Source of the DNA: Saccharopolyspora_D taberi
GTDB lineage: Bacteria > Actinomycetota > Actinomycetes > Mycobacteriales > Pseudonocardiaceae
Direction: 5' to 3'
Assembly: GCF_039534165.1 (NCBI RefSeq)
Contig: NZ_BAAAUX010000019.1
Location: forward strand, 1 to 64,000
DNA: 64,000 bases
The notes beneath the pieces are model-generated. The model searched no databases, was not told the DNA's origin, and was given only the letters and a program-made list of their open reading frames with translations. Position 1 is the stretch's first letter; each line of letters opens with the position of its first letter. Positions 8,417 to 17,079 of the stretch are shown one piece after another. The position numbers and the translations under genes are program-made.

Positions 8417-9369
8417 ATCACCATGCCGATGACCTCGACGAGGGTTTGGGTGACCACGACGACCGCGGCGATGGCGAGGTGGTCCGGCAGCGCCAGCGCC
8501 AGCGGGAGGACCACCAGCGAGTTGCGGGTCGCACCGGTGAACACGATGGCTCGGCTGTCGGGCACGTCAAGGCGCAGCAGGCGGGAGACGGCGAGTCCGG
8601 CGAAGGCCATGACGAGCAGGAAGAGCGCGTAGACGGGCAGGAGCCGGGTGATGTCGGCGAGGTTGTCGTCCAGCTTGGGCACCTGCGAGCCGACGACCGC
8701 CAGCAGCGTCGCGGCCATCAGAGGCACCATCGCCGTGCTCGCGGCGTCGGCGGCCTTCCGGCCGGTCGTGCGGCGGGCGGCCGACGCCTGGGTGAGCCAG
8801 GCCAGCGCCAGCGGGATGACGATCAGCACGAGGAACGCCTCGACGAACGGTCCGGGCTCGACGATGGCAGCCAGCTCCGAGCCCATGAACAGGTAGAGGT
8901 ATCCCGGCAGGAGGATCATCTGGGCGAGCAGCAGCAGCGGAGTCGCGGCCAGCAGCCGCTGACCGCTGCCGCCTGCCATGGAGCTGAAAACGATCACGTA
9001 GTCGACACACGGGGTGAGCAGGACCAGCAGCACACCCATCCGCACGGCTTGGTCGGCGGGCAGGAAGGTGAACATCGCCGCGACCACCAGCGGCGCGACG
9101 AGGAAGTTGACCACCAGCGCGGCGGCCAGGAACCGGCCTGCCCGCAGCGAGCGGCCGATCTCGGCGGCGGGTACCTGCAGGAAGGTCACGTACAGCAGGG
9201 CCGCGAGCACCGGGTTGATCGCGCGCTCCAGTCCCGGCGCGATGGCCGGGACGACCAGGCCCACCAGCGCACCCGCCGCCATCGCCGCGACGTAGACCGC
9301 GACCTGGTGCCGTTCCATGCCGGCGACCAGACCCCGCGCTTGCTCCGACACCGCGCTCTCCCCTGGCAT
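8377..9369 (-). CDS. BASS-family permease (arsenite/bile-acid symporter type)
   Basis: A 330-residue polytopic protein with about ten hydrophobic spans. VLLVLLTPCVDYVIVFSSMAGGSGQ and VFTGATRNSLVVLPLALALP match the two crossover segments of the bile acid:sodium symporter superfamily, and TPCVDYV with the conserved Cys resembles Acr3 arsenite exporters. ATG at 9369 has GGAGG five bases upstream; the longer open frame is shadow. It diverges from cadC and may belong to the same metal(loid) resistance island, but arsenic specificity is not shown. Confidence 0.75.
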   Translation of the reverse strand: MPGESAVSEQARGLVAGMERHQVAVYVAAMAAGALVGLVVPAIAPGLERAINPVLAALLYVTFLQVPAAEIGRSLRAGRFLAAALVVNFLVAPLVVAAMFTFLPADQAVRMGVLLVLLTPCVDYVIVFSSMAGGSGQRLLAATPLLLLAQMILLPGYLYLFMGSELAAIVEPGPFVEAFLVLIVIPLALAWLTQASAARRTTGRKAADAASTAMVPLMAATLLAVVGSQVPKLDDNLADITRLLPVYALFLLVMAFAGLAVSRLLRLDVPDSRAIVFTGATRNSLVVLPLALALPDHLAIAAVVVVTQTLVEVIGMVIYVRAIPRLLPAR

Positions 9370-9450
9370 TCGTCCTCCACGACCATCCACAGCTTGCCGG
9401 TGCGCTGCCCGCCGGTGGCCGTCCGGGCTCGCCAACAATCCAATGAGCGT

Positions 9451-9465
9451 TAGTATGTTGATGTG
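9451..9465 (+). promoter_or_regulatory. Probable leaderless promoter of cadC
   Basis: TAGTAT at 9451-9456 ends six bases before the GTG at 9463, so transcription would begin at or next to the start codon, and no ribosome site is visible. The surrounding AT-rich stretch (CAATGAGCGTTAGTATGTTG, 9441-9460) resembles ArsR/SmtB-type operators, suggesting autorepression. Confidence 0.45.
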
Positions 9466-9846
9466 ACTGTGGAACGTGACGACAGCTGCGACCTGCTGTG
9501 CCTGGACCTGCCGCACGCCGAGGAGATCCGCGGCGGCCTCCCGGAGCTCGCGGCCGTCGAGCCCGCCGCCGCGGCGGCCCGGGCCCTGGGCGATCCGACG
9601 CGGCTGCGCATCGCCGCTGCGCTGCTCTCCGGTGGCGAGCTGTGCGTGTGCGACGTGTCCTGGGTGGTCGGACATGCCCAGAACCTCGCGTCGCACCACC
9701 TGCGCCAGCTCAGGACGGCCGGTCTGGTGACCTCCCGCCGTGACGGCAAGCTCGTGATGTACGGGTTGACCGAGCGGGGCCGGGTGCTGGCCACCGCCGT
9801 CCTGGGCGACTCCCTCGCGGCGACCGGCAGACCAGCGGAGGGTTGA
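9463..9846 (+). CDS. cadC: CadC-type ArsR/SmtB metal-sensing repressor
   Basis: A 127-residue winged helix-turn-helix protein. It retains both halves of the CadC alpha3N metal site: N-terminal Cys residues in DSCDLLCLD (8 and 12) and the ELCVCDV motif. ALGDPTRLRI and LASHHLRQLRTAGLV are the DNA-binding core. Such proteins bind Cd/Pb/Zn and then leave the operator. The coding frame ends three bases before the ATPase gene, so the two are one operon, and the repressor likely controls it and perhaps the divergent permease. Confidence 0.88.
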   Translation: MTVERDDSCDLLCLDLPHAEEIRGGLPELAAVEPAAAAARALGDPTRLRIAAALLSGGELCVCDVSWVVGHAQNLASHHLRQLRTAGLVTSRRDGKLVMYGLTERGRVLATAVLGDSLAATGRPAEG

Positions 9847-9849
9847 GGC

Positions 9850-11832
9850 GTGGGAGCGGAGTGCTGCGGTACCCAGGCCGGCGAGGCCGCAGGCAGCCGG
9901 GGCTCGGGCCGGTTGTGGCAGGTCCGTGAGCTGCAACTGGCCGTGGGGGCGGCGTTGCTGCTGACCACCGGCTGGCTGCTCGGCCGTGCGGGTGCCGTCC
10001 CGGTCGGTCTCGGGTTCGAACTGGGTGCCGCGGTGGTCGGCGCGTTCTCGTTCGTGCCGGGAGCCCTGCGCAACGCGTTGCGTCGCCGGGTGGGCGTGGG
10101 CACGTTGATGACCATCGCCGCCATCGGGGCGGTGGCGCTGGGGCAGTTCGCCGAGGCGGCTCTGCTGGGAGTGCTGTTCTCGATCGCCGAAGGACTCGAG
10201 CACTACGCCGTCGCCCGCACCCGGCGCGGCCTGCGGGCTCTGCTGGCCCTGGTCCCGCCGAAGGTCACCGTGCTGCGCAACGGCGCCGAACTCCAGGTGG
10301 TCCCCGACGAGCTGGCCGTGGGCGATCGGATGCTGCTGCGGCCCGGTGAACGCGCGGCCACCGACGGTGTGATCCGCTCCGGCCGCACGAACCTGGACCT
10401 CTCGGCGATCACCGGCGAATCCGTGCCGGTCGAGGCGGGCCCCGGCGACAACGCCTACGCGGGCGCGATCAACGGCGGTGGTGCCGTCGAGGTCGAGGCC
10501 ACCGCTGCGGCCTCGGATTCCTCGCTCGCGCGCATCGTGCACATCGTCGAGGAAGCCCAGGACCGCAAGGGCAGGGGGCAGCGGCTCGCCGACCGCATCG
10601 CCCGGCCGCTCGTGCCCGCCATCATGGTCCTCGCGGCGGTCATCGCCGCGCTGGGCGCGGTCCTGGGCGATCCGCTGCTGTGGATCGAACGAGCGCTCGT
10701 CGTGCTGGTGGCCGCTTCACCGTGCGCCCTGGCGATCTCCGTGCCGCTGACGGTCGTCGCGGCGGTTGGCGCGGCCAGCCGCACCGGAGCGTTGATCAAG
10801 GGCGGCGCGGCGTTGGAGGAACTCGGCCGCGTCGGCACCGTCGCGGTCGACAAGACCGGCACCCTCACGCGCAACGAACCAGGAGTGGTGGAGATCGTTT
10901 CCGCGGCGGGCGTCACTGAGGACGAGGTGCTGGGCACCGCCGCCGCGCTGGAATCCCGCAGCGAGCATCCGCTGGCGCGGGCGATCCTCGCCGCCGCAGA
11001 CCCGCCATCGGCTGCCCAGGACGTCACCGCAGTGCCCGGTCACGGACTGCGCGGGCACCTCGACGGCGTCCCGCTGCGCTTGGGCAAGCCGGGCTGGATC
11101 ACCACAGGCGGGCTGGCAGGCGACGTCGAACGGTTGCAGCAGGACGGCGCCACCGTCGTCCTCGTCGAACGCGACGCCACCCTGCTCGGGGCGATCGCGG
11201 TCCGCGACGAACTCCGCGGCGAAGCCCCCGAAACCATCCGGCAGCTGCACGCCCTGGGCATCGACACCGCGATGCTCACCGGCGACAACACCCGCACCGC
11301 CGCCGCACTCGCACAACAGGCCGGTATCGCCACCGTGCACGCCGAGCTGCTCCCGGAGGACAAAGCGCGCCTGCTCGGCTCGCTGAGCAACGGCCGCACG
11401 ATCGCGATGGTCGGCGACGGCATCAACGACGCCCCCGCCCTCGCCACCGCGGACGTGGGCATCGCCATGGGCACGATGGGCACCGACGTCGCGATCGACA
11501 CCGCCGATGTCGCGCTCATGGGCGAAGACCTCCGCCACCTCCCCCAGGTCCTGGCCCACGCCCGCCACGCCCGCGCCGTGATGGTGCAGAACCTCGGGCT
11601 CTCGCTGGCGATCATCACGGCGCTGATCCCGCTCGCCGCCTTCGGCGTGCTCGGCCTGGCGACCGTCGTGTTCGTGCACGAACTGGCCGAGGTCCTCGTC
11701 ATCGGCAACGCCATCCGCGCCGCCCGCACCCGGCCACTGCCCGGCGCCCCGCCCGCTCCCACCGCTCCGGTCCGGCAGCCGGCCATCGCGGGCAAAGCCA
11801 CCAACCGCCCGGAGAACGACGGGTGCTGCTGA
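9850..11832 (+). CDS. P1B-type heavy-metal exporting ATPase
   Basis: A 660-residue P-type ATPase: actuator TGES at about 188-191, transmembrane metal motif SPCALAIS at about 288, phosphorylated Asp in DKTGTLT at about 334, hinge MVGDGINDAP at about 520. The intramembrane SPC (not CPC) and the final-helix VHELAEVLVIGN motif place it near the P1B-4/CtpG type (Cd, Co, Ni or Fe) rather than classical CadA. No CxxC domain is present, but cysteine pairs occur at both ends (GAECCGT and the terminal DGCC). GTG start just after cadC. Exports metal from the cytoplasm using ATP. Confidence 0.9.
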   Translation: MGAECCGTQAGEAAGSRGSGRLWQVRELQLAVGAALLLTTGWLLGRAGAVPVGLGFELGAAVVGAFSFVPGALRNALRRRVGVGTLMTIAAIGAVALGQFAEAALLGVLFSIAEGLEHYAVARTRRGLRALLALVPPKVTVLRNGAELQVVPDELAVGDRMLLRPGERAATDGVIRSGRTNLDLSAITGESVPVEAGPGDNAYAGAINGGGAVEVEATAAASDSSLARIVHIVEEAQDRKGRGQRLADRIARPLVPAIMVLAAVIAALGAVLGDPLLWIERALVVLVAASPCALAISVPLTVVAAVGAASRTGALIKGGAALEELGRVGTVAVDKTGTLTRNEPGVVEIVSAAGVTEDEVLGTAAALESRSEHPLARAILAAADPPSAAQDVTAVPGHGLRGHLDGVPLRLGKPGWITTGGLAGDVERLQQDGATVVLVERDATLLGAIAVRDELRGEAPETIRQLHALGIDTAMLTGDNTRTAAALAQQAGIATVHAELLPEDKARLLGSLSNGRTIAMVGDGINDAPALATADVGIAMGTMGTDVAIDTADVALMGEDLRHLPQVLAHARHARAVMVQNLGLSLAIITALIPLAAFGVLGLATVVFVHELAEVLVIGNAIRAARTRPLPGAPPAPTAPVRQPAIAGKATNRPENDGCC

Positions 11833-11922
11833 CTGGCTCATCGCACCCGTCGCTCAGTTCCCTGCCGGAACGGGAACAAAAGAGTCCTTCCGACCTGGTC
11901 CCACCTGCTCCATGGCGTCTCT

Positions 11923-11955
11923 ACTACCGGAGTTAGTGCTACTAAGCTTCCTAGT
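11923..11955. promoter_or_regulatory. Tandem BlaI-like boxes A1 and A2
   Basis: Two inverted repeats of the same form, ACTA-N7-TAGT, at 11923-11937 and 11941-11955, 18 bp apart, ending 16 bp before the start at 11972. BlaI/MecI operators have TACTA...TAGTA dyads. The same pattern recurs at 13567-13603. Confidence 0.6.
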
Positions 11956-11971
11956 TGATCTGGAGGCTTCG

Positions 11972-12127
11972 GTGACCTCTCCCGAAACGCCGAATCACGA
12001 AGAAAAACGCAGGCTGGATCTGGGCGGCTGCGGCCCGCTGATCATCATGCTGGTCCTGGCCCTCGCCGCCGCCGCGTTCGTCATCTGGTACGTGATCGAC
12101 CGGATTTCGAGCCTCAACCTGTTCTGA
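11972..12127 (+). CDS. Small single-span membrane protein
   Basis: A 51-residue protein from a GTG at 11972 preceded by TGGAGG (11961-11966). Hydrophilic, charged N-terminus (SPETPNHEEKRRLDLGG), then one transmembrane helix (PLIIMLVLALAAAAFVIWYV) and a short tail. No family recognised. An upstream in-frame ATG at 11912 would put tandem BlaI-like boxes inside the gene and is rejected. The boxes suggest control by the BlaI-type repressor encoded just downstream. A terminator follows the stop. Confidence 0.65.
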   Translation: MTSPETPNHEEKRRLDLGGCGPLIIMLVLALAAAAFVIWYVIDRISSLNLF

Positions 12128-12136
12128 CGGGCAAAT

Positions 12137-12152
12137 CCGCATCGCGATGCGG
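12137..12152 (+). terminator. Intrinsic terminator after the small membrane protein
   Basis: Stem CCGCAT/ATGCGG with a CGCG loop, followed by a U-rich run (GTCTTTCGTCTTTG in DNA), a more classical terminator than most here. Confidence 0.7.
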
Positions 12153-12217
12153 GTCTTTCGTCTTTGTTCGGCCACGCATCGGCTCGTACCCTCTGGAAAG
12201 AGGCGTGAGGGGGCATC

Positions 12218-12577
12218 ATGCAGGGTTTGGGTGATCTCGAAGGTGCGGTGATGGATGTCCTGTGGCGGTCCGGAAGGGCGATGTCGGTGCGCGAGGTGCT
12301 GACCGAGTTGAACAGCACCCGCGCCCTCGCCTACACGACCGTCATGACGGTTCTCGACAACCTCCACCGCAAGAACTGGGTCGCACGCGAGTTGCAGAAC
12401 CGGGCATACCTGTACACACCGCGGGAGAACCGGGAAGAGGCGACCACACGGGTGCTGCGGGAGCTCCTCGAATCCAGCGGTGACCCGAAGGCGGTGCTGC
12501 TGCACTTCGCCCAGTCCGCCTCCGATGACGAGGACGCCGTGATCCGGCGAGGTCTGCGGCAACGGTCAAGCCAATGA
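12218..12577 (+). CDS. BlaI/MecI/CopY-family repressor
   Basis: A 119-residue winged-helix repressor: LGDLEGAVMDVLWRSGRAMSV and LAYTTVMTVLDNLHRKNWV form the DNA-binding domain, YLYTPRENREEATT and the C-terminal helices the dimer domain. In the family, proteolysis after signal sensing releases the operator. The next gene encodes an M56 membrane peptidase overlapping by four bases (ATGA), the usual sensor partner. Its own promoter lacks the ACTA-N7-TAGT boxes seen at 11923 and 13567, so autoregulation is not evident. Confidence 0.9.
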   Translation: MQGLGDLEGAVMDVLWRSGRAMSVREVLTELNSTRALAYTTVMTVLDNLHRKNWVARELQNRAYLYTPRENREEATTRVLRELLESSGDPKAVLLHFAQSASDDEDAVIRRGLRQRSSQ

Positions 12578-13539
12578 TCGGCGCGCTCGCTCTCCTGTTC
12601 GGTGCGGCACTGCTGGCCATCGTCGCACCGGCGGTCCTGCGGAAGCTGCTCGAAGTGCGCACCGACCCGCAGGTCGTCCTCGTCGTGTGGGCGGTTCTCG
12701 TGGGTGCGACTTTCCTGACGACCGTCGGCACGCTGGTGATCATCGTCCTGCCGACGCACGGGCCGATGCTGCTGCTCATGCGGTTCGCGCACAACTACGC
12801 GAATTTCGACCACGGCTCGTTCCCGATCCACGAGCTCAGCGGTGCCCTGCTGCTCATCCCGGTCGCCGTGGTGTCAACCCTCGCCTGCCGCGGGCTGGTC
12901 AGGTACACGCGAGAACAGCGGAGACTCCACCGCCGCCACCTGGACCTCCTGCGGATCACGGCCAGTCCGGAAACCGGGAGCCTCACCACGATGTGGCTGC
13001 CTGCCTCCGAACCGCTGGCCTACAGCGTCGCGGGAACACCGTCGTTGGTCGTGGCAACCCGAGGTGTGCGGGAACAACTCCGCAGCGGCGACATCGCCGC
13101 GGTCCTCGAACACGAGCGCGCGCACCTCCGCGGTCGCCACCACGTCCTCGTCGGCTTGGCCCAGGCATTGGCGAACTCCGCACCTTGGGTTCCGCTGATG
13201 CGCCACTCGCCGAGCCTGGTCCGCGCGGCCGTCGAACTCGCCGCCGACCGCGTCGCCGCCCGCTCCCACGGCGCCACGGCCGTACGCACAGCGCTGCTCA
13301 CCCTGACCAAGCATCGCGGAGGCCCGTCAGCGCCGGCCAACTCCCTCAGCATGGGCGAAGGGAACGTCGGCCTGCGCCTGAGCCACCTCGAAACCTCCAC
13401 GCTGGGATCGAGCCCGGCCAAGCGCGCGCTGACCTCCAGCATCGCCGCGCTGGCCACCACCGTCGTCCTGACCGTCGCGGGCACCGGCCTGCTGTTCGCG
13501 GCCGTGACGCTGTTCGCCGGACTCCCGTTCGCCGGCTGA
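12574..13539 (+). CDS. M56-family (BlaR1/MecR1-like) membrane metallopeptidase
   Basis: A 321-residue protein with membrane spans near residues 1-20, 30-55, 85-105 and 290-315, and a cytoplasmic zinc peptidase core with LEHERAHLRGRHH (HExxH, about residues 178-182) preceded by VATRGVREQL. It lacks the C-terminal penicillin-binding sensor of BlaR1, as most actinobacterial M56 proteins do, so the signal is unknown. Translationally coupled to the BlaI-type repressor. Expected role: membrane sensor protease that inactivates the repressor. Confidence 0.88.
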   Translation: MIGALALLFGAALLAIVAPAVLRKLLEVRTDPQVVLVVWAVLVGATFLTTVGTLVIIVLPTHGPMLLLMRFAHNYANFDHGSFPIHELSGALLLIPVAVVSTLACRGLVRYTREQRRLHRRHLDLLRITASPETGSLTTMWLPASEPLAYSVAGTPSLVVATRGVREQLRSGDIAAVLEHERAHLRGRHHVLVGLAQALANSAPWVPLMRHSPSLVRAAVELAADRVAARSHGATAVRTALLTLTKHRGGPSAPANSLSMGEGNVGLRLSHLETSTLGSSPAKRALTSSIAALATTVVLTVAGTGLLFAAVTLFAGLPFAG

Positions 13540-13566
13540 CCGCCACCAAGGCACTTCGTCCCTTCT

Positions 13567-13603
13567 ACTAAGCGGGATAGCACCCTCTACTAAGGGGCAT
13601 AGC
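13567..13603. promoter_or_regulatory. Tandem BlaI-like boxes B1 and B2
   Basis: Two ACTA-N7-TAGC sites at 13567-13581 and 13589-13603, lying in 22-bp direct repeats that begin CTACTAAG. They match the boxes at 11923 and 11941 except for the last base. They sit 23 bp before the GTG at 13626. Confidence 0.6.
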
Positions 13604-13625
13604 AATCTCCGCTTTAGGGAGTGTC

Positions 13626-16109
13626 GTGGCGGGAATATCTCCCAAACCAGCCGACAGGTTCGCCAATATCAAAACCAATACCGAGGTGATGTTCGCTGAA
13701 GTGCTGTCCGATGTCGTAGGCGCTGAACAGGTTTCGGTCGACTCCAACTTCTTCGACGATCTGGGCGCTGACTCCATGCTGATGGCTCGCTTCTGCGCGC
13801 GAGTCCGCAAGCGCGACGACCTTCCCTCCGTCTCCATCAAAGACGTCTACCGGTTCCCGACAGCGCACGACCTCGCGACCGCTGTTGCCGAGACCGAGCC
13901 CACGGCCGCCGAGACACCCGAGCCGCCCGAGGAACCGCTGCGCGTCAGCTCCGCGCGGTACGTCCTGTGCGGTGCGCTGCAACTGCTGTTCTTCCTCGGC
14001 TACTCCCTGCTCGCGGCGCAGGTACTCGCCCTCGGATACGAGTGGATCTCGGCCGCCTCCGGGGAACTGGAGATCTACCTGCGCTCCGCGGCGTTCGCCG
14101 GTGCGGGCTTCGCGGGGGTGTGCCTGCTTCCGGTGCTCGTGAAGTGGGTGCTCGTCGGCCGCTGGAAGGAGCGGGAGATCCCGGTCTGGAGCCTGGGCTA
14201 CGTCCGCTTCTGGATCGTCAAGACGTTGTTGCGCGCCAACCCGGTGGTGCTGTTCACCGGTACCCCGCTGTACCCGCTCTACCTGCGGGCGCTCGGTGCC
14301 AGGATCGGCCGCCGCGTGGTCGTGCTGTCGCGGATGCTTCCCGTGTGCACCGATCTGCTGTCCGTCGGCGACGACGCGGTCATCCGCAAGGACTCCTACC
14401 TCAACGGCTACCGCGCCCACGCCGGCCGCATCCAGACCGGAACCGTCACCCTCGGCGAGCGCGTCCACGTCGGCGAAGCCGCGGTGCTCGACATCGGCAC
14501 CTCCATGGGCGACGGTGCCCAGCTCGGCCGCGCCTCCTCGCTGCACCCCGGGCAGGCGGTACCCGCGGGCGAGGTCTGGCACGGCACTCCGGCGCAGCGC
14601 GCCCACGCGGACTTCGACATCATCGCCCCGGCGCCATGCGGAACACCGCGCCGCGTCGTCTACAGCGTCCTGCGCCTGGTCGCGCTGCTCGCCCTGCAAC
14701 TGCCCGTGGTGATCGGCGGCGTCGTCATGCTGCTGGCCGCGGTCCCGCAGCTGGCGGCCCTGCTGGAACCCGGACCGACGGCGCTGACCACCTCGGCGTT
14801 CTACACCGACGCGCTGGTGGCATCGCTCGTGCTGTTCCTCGGCTCCGCGGTCATCGGCCTGGTATCGGTCCTCACCGTTCCCCGGCTGATCAACCTGATC
14901 ATCGAACCCGGGAAGGTCTACCGCCTCTACGGCGTGCAGTACTTCGCCCACCGGGTGATCGCGCGGATGACCAACGTCAAGTTCTTCACGATGCTGTTCG
15001 GCGACAGCTCCTACATCGTCCACTACCTGCGGGCTCTGGGGTACGACCTCTCGCAGGTCCAGCAGACCGGCTCGAACTTCGGCACCGAGGTCAAGCACGA
15101 CACCCCGTACCTGACCGGGGTGGGTTCCGCCACGATGGTCGCCGACGGGCTGTCGGTGATCAACGCCGAGTACTCCAGCACGTCGTTCCGCATGTCCCGC
15201 ACCGCGATCGGGCCGCACAACTTCCTCGGCAACCACATCGTCTACCCGCCCGGCGGGAGGACGGGCGACGACTGCCTGCTCGCCACCAAGGTCATGGTCC
15301 CCACCGATGGACCCGTGCGCGAAGGGACCGGGCTGCTTGGCGCACCCAGCATTCCGATCCCGCGGACCGTCCAGCGCGACAGCGACCACGTCCATCCCGA
15401 ACGCCGGGCCGACCTGCGCAGCTGCCTGGCGGCCAAGAACAAGCACAACCTCGCGAGCATGGGCGTCTACCTGTTCGTGCGGTGGCTGCACCTGTTCGGC
15501 ATCGCCCTGATCGCCTCGGCGGCAGCCGACTTCTACCACTGGCTGGGACCGCCGGCGATCGCGTTCGCGACCGTGTCAAGCCTGCTGCTCACCGTGGTCT
15601 TCTACGCCGTCGTGGAGCGGGCTCTCACCGCGATCCACCCGCTGCGCACGGTGTTCTGCTCGATCTACGACAAGCGCTTCTGGCGGCACGAACGATTCTG
15701 GAAGGTGCCGCTGACCACCTACTTCCACTTCTTCAACGGCACCCCGTTCAAGAACCTGGTGTGGCGGATGCTGGGTGTCCGGATCGGCAAGCGGGTCTTC
15801 GACGACGGCTGCTACCTGTCCGAGCGCACGATGGTCACCATCGGAGACGACTGCACCCTCAACATCGGCAGCAGAATCCAGTGCCACTCCCAGGAGGACG
15901 GCGCCTTCAAAGCCGACTACAGCACGCTCGGCTCCGGCTGCACCGTTGGCGTCAACGCCCTCGTCCACTACGGCGTGACCATGGGCGACGGCGCGATCGT
16001 CACCTCGGACGCCTTCCTCATGAAAGGCGAGGAAATGCCGCCGCGCGCGCAGTGGGAAGGCAACCCCGCCAAGGAGATCTCGCGCCGCAGGCCGCTTCCG
16101 GCCCGATGA
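13626..16109 (+). CDS. Adenylation-less Pls/PosA-type protein: carrier domain, six membrane spans, hexapeptide acyltransferase domains
   Basis: An 827-residue protein. Residues 15-85 are a phosphopantetheine carrier domain (FFDDLGADSMLMARF, Ser50 the attachment site). Six membrane helices follow (near 115-140, 155-175, 340-370, 390-420, 610-635, 640-665), interleaved with soluble domains that contain left-handed beta-helix repeats (about 260-330 and 715-800: TVTLGERVHVGEAAVL, MVTIGDDCTLNIG). This is the C-terminal architecture of epsilon-polylysine-synthetase-like enzymes, but the adenylation domain is absent. It would need an amino or acyl group loaded in trans. GTG start with AGGGAG (13616-13621). 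Preceded by tandem BlaI-like boxes. Confidence 0.8.
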   Translation: MAGISPKPADRFANIKTNTEVMFAEVLSDVVGAEQVSVDSNFFDDLGADSMLMARFCARVRKRDDLPSVSIKDVYRFPTAHDLATAVAETEPTAAETPEPPEEPLRVSSARYVLCGALQLLFFLGYSLLAAQVLALGYEWISAASGELEIYLRSAAFAGAGFAGVCLLPVLVKWVLVGRWKEREIPVWSLGYVRFWIVKTLLRANPVVLFTGTPLYPLYLRALGARIGRRVVVLSRMLPVCTDLLSVGDDAVIRKDSYLNGYRAHAGRIQTGTVTLGERVHVGEAAVLDIGTSMGDGAQLGRASSLHPGQAVPAGEVWHGTPAQRAHADFDIIAPAPCGTPRRVVYSVLRLVALLALQLPVVIGGVVMLLAAVPQLAALLEPGPTALTTSAFYTDALVASLVLFLGSAVIGLVSVLTVPRLINLIIEPGKVYRLYGVQYFAHRVIARMTNVKFFTMLFGDSSYIVHYLRALGYDLSQVQQTGSNFGTEVKHDTPYLTGVGSATMVADGLSVINAEYSSTSFRMSRTAIGPHNFLGNHIVYPPGGRTGDDCLLATKVMVPTDGPVREGTGLLGAPSIPIPRTVQRDSDHVHPERRADLRSCLAAKNKHNLASMGVYLFVRWLHLFGIALIASAAADFYHWLGPPAIAFATVSSLLLTVVFYAVVERALTAIHPLRTVFCSIYDKRFWRHERFWKVPLTTYFHFFNGTPFKNLVWRMLGVRIGKRVFDDGCYLSERTMVTIGDDCTLNIGSRIQCHSQEDGAFKADYSTLGSGCTVGVNALVHYGVTMGDGAIVTSDAFLMKGEEMPPRAQWEGNPAKEISRRRPLPAR

Positions 16110-16200
16110 CGCTCGGCCTGGAGCAGTGATTCGCGCCCGCCCACTACCGCCCGCGCCCACGCCGTGTCAGGCTACTGGCCGGTAAGAGAGGGGAAGGGAC

Positions 16201-17079
16201 GTGGGCGTGTTCGACACCTCCGACGACGTCGGCGCACGACTGGCCACAGTGGACTACCTGGCGGGCGCGGCCACCGCGACGACGGTTTTCCTGGCCGACC
16301 GGCTCGGCAAGCCGTTGCTGATCGAGGGGCCCGCCGGGGTGGGCAAGACCGGGCTGGCGCAGGCGGTCGCCGCCGCCACCGGCGCGGAGCTGATCCGGTT
16401 GCAGTGCTATGAGGGCCTGGACGAGGCCCGCGCCCTGTACGAGTGGAACTACGCCACGCAGCTGCTGCGCATCCAGGCCGGGCGGGACGCGGACTGGCAG
16501 CGCACCCGCGCCGACATCTTCACCCCCGAGTTCCTGCTGGAGCGCCCGCTGCTGGCGGCGATCCGCCGCGAGGGACCGACGGTGCTGCTCATCGACGAGG
16601 TGGACAAGGCCGACCTGGAATTCGAGGCGCTGCTGCTGGAGATCCTGTCGGACTTCCAGGTCACCGTGCCCGAGCTGGGCACGATGCGGGCCCAGCACCG
16701 CCCGTTCGTCGTGCTGACCTCCAACGCCGCCCGCGAACTCTCCGAGGCGCTCAAGCGGCGCTGCCTCTACCTGCACATGGACTACCCCACCCCGGAGCGC
16801 GAACGCGACATCGTGCTCACCCACGTGCCCGCGCTGGGCGAAACACTGGCGGGCAAGCTCACCGAGGTCGTGGCCGCGCTGCGGAACCTGGAGCTGACCA
16901 AGGCACCGTCGATCGCCGAGACGGTCGACTGGGCCCGCTCGCTGCTGGCGCTGGGCATCGACGACCTCGACGACCCGGCGCTGGAGACCACGCTCGGGGT
17001 GGTGCTCAAACACCCCGGCGACCACGAGCGCGCCGTGGCCGGGCTGGGACTGCGCGGCGCGGAGGCACCGCGGCGATGA
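16201..17079 (+). CDS. MoxR-family AAA+ ATPase
   Basis: A 292-residue AAA+ protein: Walker A GPAGVGKT at 43-50, Walker B TVLLIDEVDKA near 137-147, sensor LTSNAARELSEALKRRC near 175-190. The sequence is of the CoxD-like MoxR subgroup, which works with VWA-domain proteins as chaperones for cofactor or metal insertion. The next gene is such a VWA protein, overlapping by four bases. No molybdenum hydroxylase lies nearby, so the client is unknown. GTG start at 16201. Confidence 0.88.
   Translation: MGVFDTSDDVGARLATVDYLAGAATATTVFLADRLGKPLLIEGPAGVGKTGLAQAVAAATGAELIRLQCYEGLDEARALYEWNYATQLLRIQAGRDADWQRTRADIFTPEFLLERPLLAAIRREGPTVLLIDEVDKADLEFEALLLEILSDFQVTVPELGTMRAQHRPFVVLTSNAARELSEALKRRCLYLHMDYPTPERERDIVLTHVPALGETLAGKLTEVVAALRNLELTKAPSIAETVDWARSLLALGIDDLDDPALETTLGVVLKHPGDHERAVAGLGLRGAEAPRR

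Noticed and set aside
12574..13539. Beta-lactam sensor BlaR1 proper
   Set aside because: The protein ends after the M56 and last membrane helix; the penicillin-binding sensor domain is absent.
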